This document shows positions 42,487 to 51,442 of a stretch of DNA of 51,442 nt, one piece after another (position 1 is the first letter of the stretch; every line of letters starts with the position of its first letter). The notes under the pieces are model-generated. The model ran no database searches and had not been told where the DNA came from. It was given only the letters and a program-made list of their open reading frames with translations. The stretch spans positions 1 through 51,442 of the forward strand of contig CAMWJC010000015.1 of assembly GCA_947174495.1 (NCBI GenBank), written 5' to 3'. The position numbers and the translations under genes are program-made. Source of the DNA: an uncultured Lachnospiraceae bacterium. GTDB taxonomy: Bacteria > Bacillota > Clostridia > Lachnospirales > Lachnospiraceae.

Positions 42487-45400
42487 ATGTATTTAAAAAG
42501 TATTGAGATCCATGGATTTAAATCCTTTGCAAATAAAATTGTGTTTAAGTTTCACAACGGTATTACCGGTATTGTGGGACCTAACGGAAGCGGAAAGAGT
42601 AATGTTGCGGATGCAGTACGCTGGGTTTTGGGAGAACAGAGAATCAAACAGCTCCGGGGTGCATCCATGCAGGATGTTATCTTTTCAGGTACGGAGCTTC
42701 GCAAGCCTCTTGGTTATGCTTATGTTGCAATTACACTTGATAATTCTGATCATCAGCTTGCTACAAGTTTTGATGAGGTTACGGTGGCAAGGAGAATTTA
42801 TCGTTCGGGAGAAAGTGAGTACCTTTTGAATGGGGCACCTTGCAGATTAAAAGATGTCAATGAGCTTTTTTATGACACCGGTATCGGAAAAGAGGGCTAT
42901 TCCATTATCGGGCAGGGGCAGATTGATAAGATTCTGAGTGGAAAACCGGAGGAGAGAAGAGAGCTTTTCGATGAGGCGGCAGGAATTGTTAAATTTAAAA
43001 AGCGTAAGGTTGCGGCACAGAAGAAGCTGGAAGATGAAAAGCAGAATCTGGTCAGAGTCAATGATATTCTCTCCGAGCTGGAAAAGCAGATTGGTCCTCT
43101 GGAAAAGCAGTCGGAGGCTGCAAAAGTATATCTGAAAAAAAGAGAAGAATTAAAAACATTGGATGTCAATGTTTTCTTACTTGAAAATAATCGTCTCAGG
43201 GAGCAGCTTAATGAGGCACAAAAGAAATATGATATTGCCAGCAGTGACCTGGAAAGAACAACCGCGCAATATGAAAAGATTAAAGATGAATATGAACAGA
43301 TAGAGGCTCAGATTGAACTGCTTAGCGAAGAGATCGACAAAGAGAGAGCGTCCCTGACAGATACCGGTTTGTTAAGGGGAAAACTGGAAGGTGAGATCAA
43401 CGTTCTTAAAGAGCAGATCAAATCTGCCAAGAGCAATGAGGAGCACTTTCTTACCAGAAAGGAAGCTGTTCAAAGGGAGATGGATGTCAAGCTCCTCGAT
43501 AAGGAAGGGATTCTTGCAGACAAGAAGGTGATCGATGAGCAGGTTGCGGAGATTGAGGCATCCCGCAATGAGGCAAGGGAAAAGCTGATTCAGGTTCAAA
43601 AAAGAATTGAAGAGCTTAACAATGATATTGAAAGCGGAAAAAATACGATTATTGATGCACTGAATTCCAGAGCGACCATCAAATCAAAACTGGGCCGTTA
43701 TGATACCATGACAGAGCAGATCAACATCCGGAAGGCAGAACTGACTTCAAGGCTTTTACGAATCAAATCGGATGAAGCACAGCAGGAAGCTGTCATGACA
43801 AAGCTTCAGCAGGAGTTTGAAAAGTTAAATGACGAGATCCGCAGCTTGAATGAACAGCAGGAAAATAGTGAAGAACAGCTCTCTTTGCTTCGAGAGGAAC
43901 TGGCACAGAAGGATAAAAAGCTTCGTGATACACAGGTAAATTATCATCAGGAGAAATCCCGTCTGGAAGCGCTCACCAACCTTACCGAGCGATATGAAGG
44001 CTACGGCGGAAGCGTTAAGAAAGTGATGGAGCGCAAAGATAGCGAGAAGGGAATCATAGGTGTTGTTGCAGATATTATTAAAGCGGATAAGAAGCATGAG
44101 ACAGCGATAGAGACGGCACTAGGCGGAAATATCCAAAATATTGTAACCGATGATGAGGAAACAGCCAAAAGGATGATTTCCTTTTTGAAAGAAACGAAGG
44201 CAGGAAGAGCCACGTTTCTACCGCTAACCAGTATATCAAATCCTCAGGAATTTAAGACACCAGAGGTGCTTGAGGAAAAGGGTGTTATCGGCATGGCAGA
44301 TGAACTGGTCAAAACGGATGAAAAATACCGCAATGTGGCCAAGGCGATGCTGGGAAGAATCGTAGTTATTGATAATGTGGATAATGCGGTTAAGATTGCC
44401 CGTAAGTTTGATTATGGAATTCGTATGGTAACTTTGGAAGGAGAATTGCTAATTCCGGGTGGCGCTATCAGCGGCGGAGCATTTAAGAATAACAGCAACC
44501 TGTTAGGTCGTAGAAGAGAGATTGCAGAGCTTGAAGAAAATGTTAAGAAACATTTGAAAGAGATCGATGTGATTCTCGGTGAAATTGAAAAGACGAAAGA
44601 AAATCGAAATAAACTTCGTTTATCAATTGAAGAGATTAAAGGGGAGCTTCAGAGGAAGTTTATTGAACAGAATACGGCGCGGTTGAATGTCATTAAAGCA
44701 CAGGAACGCATGAACGAAGCATCGGAGGGGTCCATTGAGCTTAAAAATGAAGAGCGCGAAATTGAGAAACAGATACAGGATATTAAATTCAGCAAGCAGG
44801 AGATTCAGAAAGAATTAGAAGATTCGGAATTGCTGGAACAACAGGTAGAGCAGCAAATACGTAAATTTCAGACAGAGCTTGAAGAAAAGCGACGGGAAGA
44901 ATCCGATCAGTCTGCGCATGTGGCAGGCTGGGATGTTGAAGTGGAAAAAATGCTTCAACAGCAGGATTTCCATCAGCAAAATGTGGATCGTATCAGCGGA
45001 GAGATCAGGCGTTATGCAGATGAACTGAAAGAAATAGAAGAAGGCATTGCAAAGAGTGGTCAGGACACGGTTCAAAAGGAGCATGACATTGAACAGATCA
45101 TACAGACCATAGAGGTCTCTGTGACGACTCAGGGCGATACCGAAAGGAAATTAAAGGAAGATATTGAGAAAAAGGATCATCTAACCCTGAAACAGAAGAA
45201 TTTCTTTGCAGACAGAGAAGCTATTTCTCAGCAAATGAATGGTCTGGATAAGGAAGTATATCGATTAAATTCTCAGAAAGAGAAATTCCAGGAACAGCTT
45301 GAAAATCATATTAATTATATGTGGGATGAGTATGAGATCACGCTTTCTGATGCAGTATCGCTTCGGAATGAGGAGATGACAGACCTTTCTGCAATGAAAA

Positions 45401-46047
45401 AGGAGATATCCTCCTTAAAGGATCAGATTAAAAAGCTGGGTGATGTGAATGTAAATGCCATTGAAGATTATCGCAATCTGATGGAGCGTTATCAATTCCT
45501 AAAGACACAGCATGATGATCTGGTGGAAGCGGAAAAGACGCTGGAAGGAATTATTGTAGAGCTTGATGCTGCAATGCGTAAGCAGTTTAATGAAAAATTT
45601 GCGGAAATTGGGAAGGAATTTGACAAGGTATTTAAGGAATTATTTGGTGGCGGAAAGGGTACCCTGGAGCTTATGGAGGACGAGGATATTCTGGAAGCTG
45701 GAATTCGAATTATTGCCCAGCCGCCGGGGAAAAAGCTTCAGAATATGATGCAGCTTTCCGGTGGGGAAAAGGCGCTTACGGCAATTGCGCTTTTATTTGC
45801 AATTCAAAATCTGAAGCCTTCTCCGTTTTGCCTTTTGGACGAGATCGAGGCGGCGCTTGATGAGAATAACGTAACCCGCTTTGCGAAATATTTACATAAG
45901 CTTACAAAGAATACGCAGTTTATTGTGATCACTCACAGGCGTGGGACCATGGAAAAGGCGGACAGGCTTTATGGAATTACCATGCAGGAGAAAGGTGTTT
46001 CCACACTGGTAAGCGTGAATTTAATTGATAAGGAGTTAGATGACTGA
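42487..46047 (+). CDS. smc: chromosome segregation ATPase SMC
   Basis: An 1186-residue condensin core protein. Walker A GPNGSGKS is at 31-38. Long coiled coils at about 170-500 and 670-1010 flank a hinge at about 510-670 ([26 protein letters not shown]). The ABC signature [17 protein letters not shown] starts at 1090, with Walker [15 protein letters not shown] after it. It folds and segregates the chromosome with ScpA/ScpB, which are not in this window. Its stop overlaps the ftsY start by one base. Confidence 0.98.
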   Translation: MYLKSIEIHGFKSFANKIVFKFHNGITGIVGPNGSGKSNVADAVRWVLGEQRIKQLRGASMQDVIFSGTELRKPLGYAYVAITLDNSDHQLATSFDEVTVARRIYRSGESEYLLNGAPCRLKDVNELFYDTGIGKEGYSIIGQGQIDKILSGKPEERRELFDEAAGIVKFKKRKVAAQKKLEDEKQNLVRVNDILSELEKQIGPLEKQSEAAKVYLKKREELKTLDVNVFLLENNRLREQLNEAQKKYDIASSDLERTTAQYEKIKDEYEQIEAQIELLSEEIDKERASLTDTGLLRGKLEGEINVLKEQIKSAKSNEEHFLTRKEAVQREMDVKLLDKEGILADKKVIDEQVAEIEASRNEAREKLIQVQKRIEELNNDIESGKNTIIDALNSRATIKSKLGRYDTMTEQINIRKAELTSRLLRIKSDEAQQEAVMTKLQQEFEKLNDEIRSLNEQQENSEEQLSLLREELAQKDKKLRDTQVNYHQEKSRLEALTNLTERYEGYGGSVKKVMERKDSEKGIIGVVADIIKADKKHETAIETALGGNIQNIVTDDEETAKRMISFLKETKAGRATFLPLTSISNPQEFKTPEVLEEKGVIGMADELVKTDEKYRNVAKAMLGRIVVIDNVDNAVKIARKFDYGIRMVTLEGELLIPGGAISGGAFKNNSNLLGRRREIAELEENVKKHLKEIDVILGEIEKTKENRNKLRLSIEEIKGELQRKFIEQNTARLNVIKAQERMNEASEGSIELKNEEREIEKQIQDIKFSKQEIQKELEDSELLEQQVEQQIRKFQTELEEKRREESDQSAHVAGWDVEVEKMLQQQDFHQQNVDRISGEIRRYADELKEIEEGIAKSGQDTVQKEHDIEQIIQTIEVSVTTQGDTERKLKEDIEKKDHLTLKQKNFFADREAISQQMNGLDKEVYRLNSQKEKFQEQLENHINYMWDEYEITLSDAVSLRNEEMTDLSAMKKEISSLKDQIKKLGDVNVNAIEDYRNLMERYQFLKTQHDDLVEAEKTLEGIIVELDAAMRKQFNEKFAEIGKEFDKVFKELFGGGKGTLELMEDEDILEAGIRIIAQPPGKKLQNMMQLSGGEKALTAIALLFAIQNLKPSPFCLLDEIEAALDENNVTRFAKYLHKLTKNTQFIVITHRRGTMEKADRLYGITMQEKGVSTLVSVNLIDKELDD

Positions 46048-46973
46048 TGGGATTTTTCGGAAAGCTCAAAGAAGGCTTAAGTAAAACCAGAGATAATATT
46101 GTAAGCGGAATTGATTCTGTCTTTGGCGGTTTTTCTTCCATTGATGATGATTTTTATGATGAACTGGAAGAAATACTTATCATGGGCGACATTGGCGTGA
46201 ATGCTTCCGGTGAGATTTTGGACAGGCTTCGCCGGCAGGTAAAGGAAAACCACATCAAAGAACCGGAACAGTGCAGGGAGTTTTTGATCGAGAGCATCAA
46301 AGAACAGATGAAGGTAGAAGATACTGCATATGTCTTCGAGGAAGAAAAGTCGGTTGTCCTTGTGATCGGCGTAAATGGAGCAGGAAAGACAACATCCGTT
46401 GGAAAGCTTGCAGGGCTTTTAAAACAGCAGGGTAAAAAGGTCTTGATTGCGGCGGCGGATACCTATCGGGCAGCGGCATGTGAACAGCTTGCTGAGTGGG
46501 CAAATCGTGCCAGCGTGGATATTATTTTGGGAGCTCAGGGAGCAGATCCTTCCAGTGTCATTTATGATGCGGTAAATGCGGCAAAGGCAAGAAACGTTGA
46601 TGTGCTTATTTGTGACACGGCGGGGAGACTTCACAATAAGAAGAATCTGATGGAAGAACTTAAGAAGATGAACCGCATTATTGATCGTGAATATCCGGAG
46701 GCTCACAGAGAAAATCTGATCGTCCTCGACGGAACTACCGGACAGAATGCATTAAATCAAGCCAGAGAGTTTGGTGAGACGGCGGCGCTTACGGGAATTG
46801 TCCTGACAAAAATGGATGGCACTTCCAAGGGAGGAATTGCAGTGGCGATCCAGTCGGAGCTTGGAATACCGGTGAAATATATCGGTGTAGGTGAAAAATT
46901 AGACGACTTACAGAAATTTGATTCTGATCAGTTTGTAACTGCACTATTTGATGTGGAGAAGGCGGAAGATTAG
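46047..46973 (+). CDS. ftsY: signal recognition particle receptor FtsY
   Basis: A 308-residue SRP-type GTPase. The N domain (1-95) is followed by the G domain: G1 GVNGAGKTTS, the insertion-box start ADTYRAAACEQL, G3 DTAGR and G4 TKMDGTSKGG. It delivers ribosome-SRP complexes to the membrane translocon. An N-terminal amphipathic region ([13 protein letters not shown]) serves as the membrane anchor; the acidic A domain of E. coli FtsY is missing, as usual in Firmicutes. The ATG overlaps the smc TGA. Confidence 0.97.
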   Translation: MGFFGKLKEGLSKTRDNIVSGIDSVFGGFSSIDDDFYDELEEILIMGDIGVNASGEILDRLRRQVKENHIKEPEQCREFLIESIKEQMKVEDTAYVFEEEKSVVLVIGVNGAGKTTSVGKLAGLLKQQGKKVLIAAADTYRAAACEQLAEWANRASVDIILGAQGADPSSVIYDAVNAAKARNVDVLICDTAGRLHNKKNLMEELKKMNRIIDREYPEAHRENLIVLDGTTGQNALNQAREFGETAALTGIVLTKMDGTSKGGIAVAIQSELGIPVKYIGVGEKLDDLQKFDSDQFVTALFDVEKAED

Positions 46974-46995
46974 CGATATGGATGGAGAAAAGATG

Positions 46996-48219
46996 ATGGA
47001 TAATATCATGTTGACATTGGAGAAATTTGAAGAAGCTTCTGAGACAGTCAAAAAGGTTGTTCAGGAGACAAAGCTGGTTTACAGTGATTTTTACAGTGCA
47101 CAGACCGGAAATAAGGTGTATTTGAAGCCGGAAAATATGCAGTTTACAGGAGCATATAAGCTTAGGGGCGCTTATTATAAGCTGAGTACGCTTTCTGAGG
47201 AAGAACGTGCAAAAGGCTTGATCACGGCATCAGCAGGCAATCACGCCCAGGGAGTGGCGTATGCAGCGAAGTGTTATGGTGTAAAAGCTGTGATCGTGAT
47301 GCCTACCACAACGCCTCTTATAAAGGTGAACAGAACCAAGAGCTACGGAGCCGAGGTAGTTCTTTACGGAGATGTATATGATGAGGCGTGCGAACATGCT
47401 TATGAACTGGCAAAAGAGCATGGCTATACTTTTATTCATCCTTTTGACGATCCGGGGGTGGCAACCGGTCAAGGTACCATTGCAATGGAAATTTTCAAGG
47501 AACTTCCGCTGGTTGATTATATACTGGTTCCGGTAGGAGGCGGTGGGCTGGCTACAGGGGTATCTACTCTTGCAAAGCTTTTAAATCCCAAGATTAAAGT
47601 GATCGGTGTGGAACCGGAAGGGGCAAGCTGCCTGAAAGCATCTTTGAAGGCAGGGAAGGTAGTGACGCTGGAGCATGTCAGCACGATTGCCGATGGTACG
47701 GCAGTGAAGACACCGGGAACACAGATTTTTCCTTATCTGGTAAAGAATCTGGATGATATTATCACCGTTGCGGATGAGGAGCTGGTGGTAGCTTTTCTGG
47801 ATATGGTGGAAAATCATAAAATGGTAGTAGAAAATTCAGGACTTCTTACGGTGGCTGCTTTGAAGCATCTGGATATAAAGGGTAAGAAAGTGGTTTCAAT
47901 CTTGAGCGGCGGAAATATGGATGTGATTACTATGTCATCCGTGGTTCAGCAGGGACTTATTATGCGGGATCGTATTTTTACCGTGTCTGTGTTATTGCCG
48001 GATAAACCGGGAGAACTTAGTCATGTGTCCGATGTGATTGCGAAGGAAAATGGTAATGTCATTAAGCTGGAACATAATCAGTTCATTTCCATCAATCGTA
48101 ATGCGGCAGTGGAGCTTCGCATTACTCTTGAAGCTTTTGGAACGGAACATAAGAATCAGATTATGGAGGCACTGGAACAAAACGGATATAAGCCCAAACT
48201 GGTAAGAGCGAACATTTAG
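46996..48219 (+). CDS. ilvA: threonine ammonia-lyase with ACT domain
   Basis: A 407-residue fold-type II PLP enzyme that deaminates threonine to 2-oxobutanoate. The PLP lysine is K55 in TGAYKLRGAY. The asparagine block SAGNHAQGVA and the glycine loop GGGGLATG are present. One C-terminal ACT domain (about 328-405; FTVSVLLPDKPGELSHVSDV) gives allosteric control. The 400-residue, single-ACT form covers both catabolic and biosynthetic enzymes, so the pathway is open. ATG 46996 fits GGAGA at 46984-46988 (7 nt); 46978 and 46993 are alternatives. It starts 22 nt after ftsY. Confidence 0.92.
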   Translation: MDNIMLTLEKFEEASETVKKVVQETKLVYSDFYSAQTGNKVYLKPENMQFTGAYKLRGAYYKLSTLSEEERAKGLITASAGNHAQGVAYAAKCYGVKAVIVMPTTTPLIKVNRTKSYGAEVVLYGDVYDEACEHAYELAKEHGYTFIHPFDDPGVATGQGTIAMEIFKELPLVDYILVPVGGGGLATGVSTLAKLLNPKIKVIGVEPEGASCLKASLKAGKVVTLEHVSTIADGTAVKTPGTQIFPYLVKNLDDIITVADEELVVAFLDMVENHKMVVENSGLLTVAALKHLDIKGKKVVSILSGGNMDVITMSSVVQQGLIMRDRIFTVSVLLPDKPGELSHVSDVIAKENGNVIKLEHNQFISINRNAAVELRITLEAFGTEHKNQIMEALEQNGYKPKLVRANI

Positions 48220-48252
48220 TCAGTTTGTCTTTAGGATATATTTTTGCAAAGG

Positions 48253-48281
48253 ACACATACTTTAGATAGTATGTGTTTTTT
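48253..48281 (+). terminator. terminator of the smc-ftsY-ilvA unit
   Basis: A 9-bp perfect stem ACACATACT/AGTATGTGT with a 6-nt loop ends in six Ts. Flanking GGAC and GTCC can extend the stem. Confidence 0.85.
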
Positions 48282-48348
48282 GTCCGGAAAACCGGTCTGC
48301 GTGGGCGCCAGTATTGGGCAAGCAGACGAAAAGAGAGGAAGATGATAT

Positions 48349-49200
48349 ATGAAGAACAAACTTAAGAAATTTATACTGATCACCTGCGGTACTTTGTTTT
48401 TTGGAATGGCGCTGAGTCTTCTGATAGACCCCAATGATTTTGCTCCCGGAGGGGCATCCGGTCTTGCTATTATCTTAAACAGGGTGATTCCGCTTGAAAC
48501 CGGTACTCTGTATTTACTGATTAATATTCCTATTATGATTTTGGGAGCCTGGCAGTTTGGCGGGAAATTCATTCTTGCTACTCTGTATGCGACACTGATG
48601 TCGTCGGTGTTTACCAATCTTTTTAAAAGGTTTCCGCCGCTTACCATGGAGCCGGTACTGGCGGCGATTTTTGGCGGCGCCCTTCTTGCATTGGGAATGG
48701 GAATGGTGCTTCGGAACGGAGCGACTACAGGCGGTTCGGATATTATCGTGAAATGTTTAAGACGGCGGAAACCGTATATGAAAACGGGGACGCTGCTATT
48801 GCTGGTGGATGCAATAGTAATCGGAATTGGCGGCTTGATTTTTCGGAATGTGGATTCCATGCTATACAGTGTACTTTCCGTAGCAGTTACTTCAGTGGTG
48901 CTGGATATGGTTCTGTATGGAAGAGACGAGGCAAAAATGATCTATATTGTGAGTGACCATTATGAGGAGATTGCCAGACGAATACTGGGAGAGGTCGATA
49001 TCGGTGTTACTTATCTGAAGGGAACCGGCGGATATGAAAAAAAGGATAAACAGGTAATTCTCTGTGTGGTCAAAAAGCCTATGGCACATAAGGTAGAAGA
49101 GATCGTAAAGCAGGAGGATTCGGCAGCGTTTATGATCATATCCAGCGCCTCCGAAATTTATGGAGAGGGCTATAAAAGCTATTTTGGAGAAAAATTGTAA
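48349..49200 (+). CDS. YitT-family membrane protein (DUF161 + DUF2179)
   Basis: A 283-residue protein with five to six hydrophobic segments in the first 195 residues (DUF161; LLIDPNDFAPGGASGLAI, GMGMVLRNGATTGGSDII) and a C-terminal cytoplasmic DUF2179 domain (about 200-283; MIYIVSDHYEEIARRIL). Members are very common in Firmicutes and usually of unknown function; transport or sensing of a small ligand is suspected. GAGGAAGATG precedes the ATG. No promoter hexamers are obvious in the 70-base gap after the terminator. Confidence 0.9.
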   Translation: MKNKLKKFILITCGTLFFGMALSLLIDPNDFAPGGASGLAIILNRVIPLETGTLYLLINIPIMILGAWQFGGKFILATLYATLMSSVFTNLFKRFPPLTMEPVLAAIFGGALLALGMGMVLRNGATTGGSDIIVKCLRRRKPYMKTGTLLLLVDAIVIGIGGLIFRNVDSMLYSVLSVAVTSVVLDMVLYGRDEAKMIYIVSDHYEEIARRILGEVDIGVTYLKGTGGYEKKDKQVILCVVKKPMAHKVEEIVKQEDSAAFMIISSASEIYGEGYKSYFGEKL

Positions 49201-49231
49201 TAATGAATTGCAAGAAGGAATATTTAAACAA

Positions 49232-49260
49232 TTGAAAAACATCCCATTTCATACTATACT
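49232..49260 (+). promoter_or_regulatory. promoter of the GH25-AraC unit
   Basis: TTGAAA at 49232-49237 and TATACT at 49255-49260 with a 17-bp spacer, 41 bp before the lysozyme start. Confidence 0.75.
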
Positions 49261-49301
49261 TAGGGCAGTGCAATAGTTAAATAGTTGGAAGGATAGGTAA
49301 A

Positions 49302-50396
49302 ATGGCGAATACATCAAGAAGAAGCAGAAGAAAACAGCGGATCAGTCTGATCACTAATATTATTTTTTGTCTGATCACACTGACAGCGCTGACAGGCTGC
49401 ATTGTTCTGGTTTTACAAAATTATGGGTTAAAAAACGAAAGCAGGCAGGCTATGAGCAGGTTGGAGGAATATCAGGAACGTGAGGAAGAGTATGTCTACT
49501 CACAGGCAGATCTGGATGCCTATATTGCGGAGGCTTCAACGCTTGCAGAAGAGAATAAAGAGAAGGAGTTATTAGCAGAATTAAAAGCCCGAATGGAAAA
49601 CGGCGATTCCACAGCAGAAACATTGAGAGATTTTTATCCGGAGGATGTAGTTGTTTATTCTGATGGACGATTTCACTTTTTTCCTATTTTGGATAGTCTA
49701 AAACAGCATAATTATGTGTATGATAACTTTGTTTTACAGGATAATGAAGAAATTGTTTATGTGGACGATACGGATGAGATACATTCTTTAAAAGGAATTG
49801 ATGTGTCCAGACATCAGGAATCGATCAACTGGAAAAAGGTTGCGGGAGACGGGGTATCTTATGCTTTTATCCGGGGAGGATATCGGGGATATTCAGAGGG
49901 TAAAATTGTAGAAGATGAATACTTTCAGGATAATATTGAGGGAGCACTGGATAACGATATAAAGGTAGGAGTGTACTTTTACACACAGGCAATTTCGGAG
50001 GAAGAGGCTATTGAGGAAGCAGAATTTCTCTTAGATTTGTTAGAACCCTATGATGTGACGTATCCGATTGTTTTGGATCTGGAAGATCCAGAGAATTCTT
50101 CGGCAAGAACGGCCAATATGACGAAAGAAGAGTATACCAAGGTGGCCATTGCCTTTTTGGAAACTGTCAAAAAAGCAGGATATACGCCCATGATTTATGG
50201 GAATTTAAAGACATTTATGTTGATGTTGGATATTGAGCAGCTTGAAGATTATGAGAAGTGGTTTGCATATTACAATGCGCCGGTTTACTTCCCTTATGAA
50301 TTTTCCATATGGCAGTACAGCTCAAAAGGAAAAGTGGATGGCATCAAGGGAGACGTGGATATGAATGTGGGTATGAAGGACTATGCAGCTAACTAA
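49302..50396 (+). CDS. membrane-anchored GH25 lysozyme
   Basis: A 364-residue protein: a basic N-terminus, one transmembrane helix or uncleaved signal (about 15-40), a charged helical stalk (about 45-110) and a glycoside hydrolase 25 muramidase domain (about 163-364). The domain starts KGIDVSRHQ with the catalytic-site D167, and YPIVLDLED supplies D259 and E261. It cleaves the MurNAc-GlcNAc bond of peptidoglycan outside the cell. The lack of a cleavage site and the stalk point to a membrane-tethered form used in the cell's own wall turnover. Its last 14 bases overlap the AraC-type regulator. Confidence 0.92.
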   Translation: MANTSRRSRRKQRISLITNIIFCLITLTALTGCIVLVLQNYGLKNESRQAMSRLEEYQEREEEYVYSQADLDAYIAEASTLAEENKEKELLAELKARMENGDSTAETLRDFYPEDVVVYSDGRFHFFPILDSLKQHNYVYDNFVLQDNEEIVYVDDTDEIHSLKGIDVSRHQESINWKKVAGDGVSYAFIRGGYRGYSEGKIVEDEYFQDNIEGALDNDIKVGVYFYTQAISEEEAIEEAEFLLDLLEPYDVTYPIVLDLEDPENSSARTANMTKEEYTKVAIAFLETVKKAGYTPMIYGNLKTFMLMLDIEQLEDYEKWFAYYNAPVYFPYEFSIWQYSSKGKVDGIKGDVDMNVGMKDYAAN

Positions 50397-51222
50397 AGAA
50401 GCATTAAAAAGTGGATATCTTCTGGAAAAATTCCGTTTGTTTCATTTGAAAGACGATTCACCGGGAGAGTATGAGTACCATTATCATGACTTTCACAAAT
50501 TGATTTGGTTTATTTCTGGTGAGGTGGAATATCATATTGAGGGTAAGAGCTACAAACTGGAACCACATGATATTTTATTAGTCAACAGGGGAGAGATTCA
50601 TAGGCCCTTTGTGACACCAGGAACTGTTTATGAGAGGTATGTGTTTTATATTTCCACGGATTTTCTTGATGAGCATTCGGAGGGAGAGGACTCCCTTGAT
50701 TTGTGTTTTCAAATGGCGCTCCGGGAGCAGGGAAATGTAATTCGTTTAGCACCTTCCTGGAGCCGTATACTGTTCGAGACCGTGAAGCTTCTTGACAGGG
50801 CGGAGGGGGAGACACAGTATGCAGGCGAAATGTACAGCCGGATTCTTTTTTTGAAGCTGCTTATTGAATTGAATCGGTGTTGCATCAGTAATCCGGAAGT
50901 TTTTCATAAGATGGCAAGATATGATAAAAAAATTGTGGAAATCATCCATTATATTAATGAAAACCTAGCTGCTGACCTGACCATAGAAGCATTATCTGAT
51001 CAATTCTTCTTAAGCAAGTACCATATGATGCGGAAATTTAAGGAAGAGACCGGTTATTCTATGCATCAGTACATTTTGGAAAAGAGGGTACTTGCCGCCA
51101 GAAATCTCATTTTGGCAGGAAGTGCGGCGACTGTTGCAAGTGCGGAATGCGGCTTTAAGGATTATTCTACCTTCAGCCGTGCGTATAAGAAGCTACTGGG
51201 CCAATTGCCGTCGGATGGGTAG
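50383..51222 (+). CDS. AraC-family transcriptional regulator with cupin domain
   Basis: A 279-residue regulator: an N-terminal cupin ligand domain (about 20-110; EYHYHDFHKLIWFISGEVEYHIEG, DILLVNRGEIHRPF) and a C-terminal double helix-turn-helix (about 180-277; NLAADLTIEALSDQFFLSKYHMMRKFKEETG, FKDYSTFSRAYKKLLG). Such proteins usually sense a sugar and activate nearby uptake genes. It overlaps the lysozyme gene by 14 bases in another frame, so the two are made together. No sugar gene is adjacent inside the window; the target may be the gene that begins at the right end. Confidence 0.92.
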   Translation: MQLTKEALKSGYLLEKFRLFHLKDDSPGEYEYHYHDFHKLIWFISGEVEYHIEGKSYKLEPHDILLVNRGEIHRPFVTPGTVYERYVFYISTDFLDEHSEGEDSLDLCFQMALREQGNVIRLAPSWSRILFETVKLLDRAEGETQYAGEMYSRILFLKLLIELNRCCISNPEVFHKMARYDKKIVEIIHYINENLAADLTIEALSDQFFLSKYHMMRKFKEETGYSMHQYILEKRVLAARNLILAGSAATVASAECGFKDYSTFSRAYKKLLGQLPSDG

Positions 51223-51250
51223 AATACTAGAAAATGATAGATTCATAGAG

Positions 51251-51275
51251 GTTAACATAATTTCATTATGTTAAC
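51251..51275. repeat. perfect 10-bp inverted repeat after the AraC gene
   Basis: GTTAACATAA and TTATGTTAAC are fully complementary around a 5-nt spacer. There is no T-run, so an operator for the following gene or the first part of a transcription-end structure are both possible. Confidence 0.6.
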
Positions 51276-51289
51276 TGCTTGTTAGATAG

Positions 51290-51327
51290 CTGCATGATGG
51301 GAAATCATCATTGCAGTTATTTTTTTT
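51290..51327 (+). terminator. terminator of the GH25-AraC unit
   Basis: Stems CTGCA/TGCAG and GATG/CATC, with a small bulge, are followed by eight Ts. Confidence 0.75.
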
Positions 51328-51386
51328 AAAAAATTATTATTTTTGCAGATTTGAAGTGATTATGATGCAACTTTGATGCATTTCTC

Positions 51387-51395
51387 TGGTATAAT
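51387..51395 (+). promoter_or_regulatory. extended -10 promoter of the next gene
   Basis: TATAAT at 51390-51395 with an extended TG at 51387-51388; no good -35 is visible. Just upstream TGATGCA occurs twice, 11 bp apart (51363-51369 and 51374-51380), one helical turn, as expected of an activator site that would make up for a weak -35. Confidence 0.55.
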
Positions 51396-51436
51396 GCTGT
51401 CGAAGAAGAGCAAGTAAAGTAAAAGGAGCGGTATGC

Positions 51437-51442
51437 ATGAAA
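51437..51442 (+). CDS. start of a gene running off the right edge
   Basis: AAAGGAGCGG at 51422-51431 is followed by ATGAAA at 51437; an ATG at 51433 is an alternative start. Only the first codons are present, so the product is unknown. Its position makes it the likely target of the AraC regulator. Confidence 0.5.

Noticed and set aside
1..51442. CRISPR array, prophage or integrative element
   Set aside because: No regularly spaced identical repeats of 24-36 bp, no phage structural or integrase gene, and no intact transposase were found on either strand.

Overview
The window reads as chromosomal DNA of a low-to-mid GC, anaerobic Firmicute of the class Clostridia, most likely a Lachnospiraceae member. 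The reasons are the gene order (polA-coaE; UPF0237-UPF0210; pta-ackA-yceD-rpmF; plsX-acpP-rnc-smc-ftsY), strong AGGAGG-type ribosome binding sites, an overwhelming plus-strand coding bias, consensus sigma-A promoters, and protein content typical of gut clostridia. This is inference from gene content; no rRNA is present to settle it. Nearly everything is housekeeping DNA, with a few accessory inserts.

Layout. 1-5962: a terminator from an upstream gene, a CheV-type chemotaxis coupling protein, a divergent sirtuin-like protein, a large acidic/lysine-rich single-pass membrane protein, then hisH-hisF and ung. 5963-9317: a tiny hydrophobic ORF and a short direct repeat, an S66 (MccF/LdcA-like) peptidase, and a TrmB-family regulator overlapping a diaminopimelate decarboxylase gene. 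9320-13239: tRNA-Leu(CAA), a small zf-HC2 membrane protein, polA and coaE. 13239-17905: an FtsA-like actin-fold protein with a long C-terminal extension, a WalJ/YycJ metallo-hydrolase, and the UPF0237/UPF0210 pair.

18036-28309 is an accessory transport/envelope locus. Two paralogous lipoproteins, each with an N-terminal propeller-like half and a C-terminal solute-binding half, flank two MalF/MalG-type permeases, an HlyD/MacA-like adaptor and a protein resembling an isolated MacB/FtsX ectodomain. A small hypothetical gene and a broken DUF4160 gene sit inside it. No ABC ATPase is present. 28333-32410: tcdA, a GGDEF diguanylate cyclase, tmcAL (the only convincing minus-strand gene) and a GNAT acetyltransferase.

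32553-35569: pta, ackA, yceD (DUF177) and rpmF. The usual next gene, plsX, is displaced by about 4.8 kb that holds an ECF sigma factor, its probable anti-sigma factor, a transglutaminase-like lipoprotein, a small lipoprotein and a roughly 400-nt intergenic region of nested inverted repeats that looks like a structured RNA or palindromic mobile element. 40433-46973: plsX, acpP, rnc, smc and ftsY, with four short palindromic tandem repeats between acpP and rnc. 46996-51442: threonine ammonia-lyase, a YitT-family membrane protein, a GH25 lysozyme translationally coupled to an AraC regulator, and the promoter and first codons of the next gene.

The strongest candidate for something undescribed is the inverted-repeat region at about 39935-40356. 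Next are the dual propeller-SBP transport locus, the palindromic repeat array before rnc, and the operator-like palindrome at the trmB-lysA promoter.
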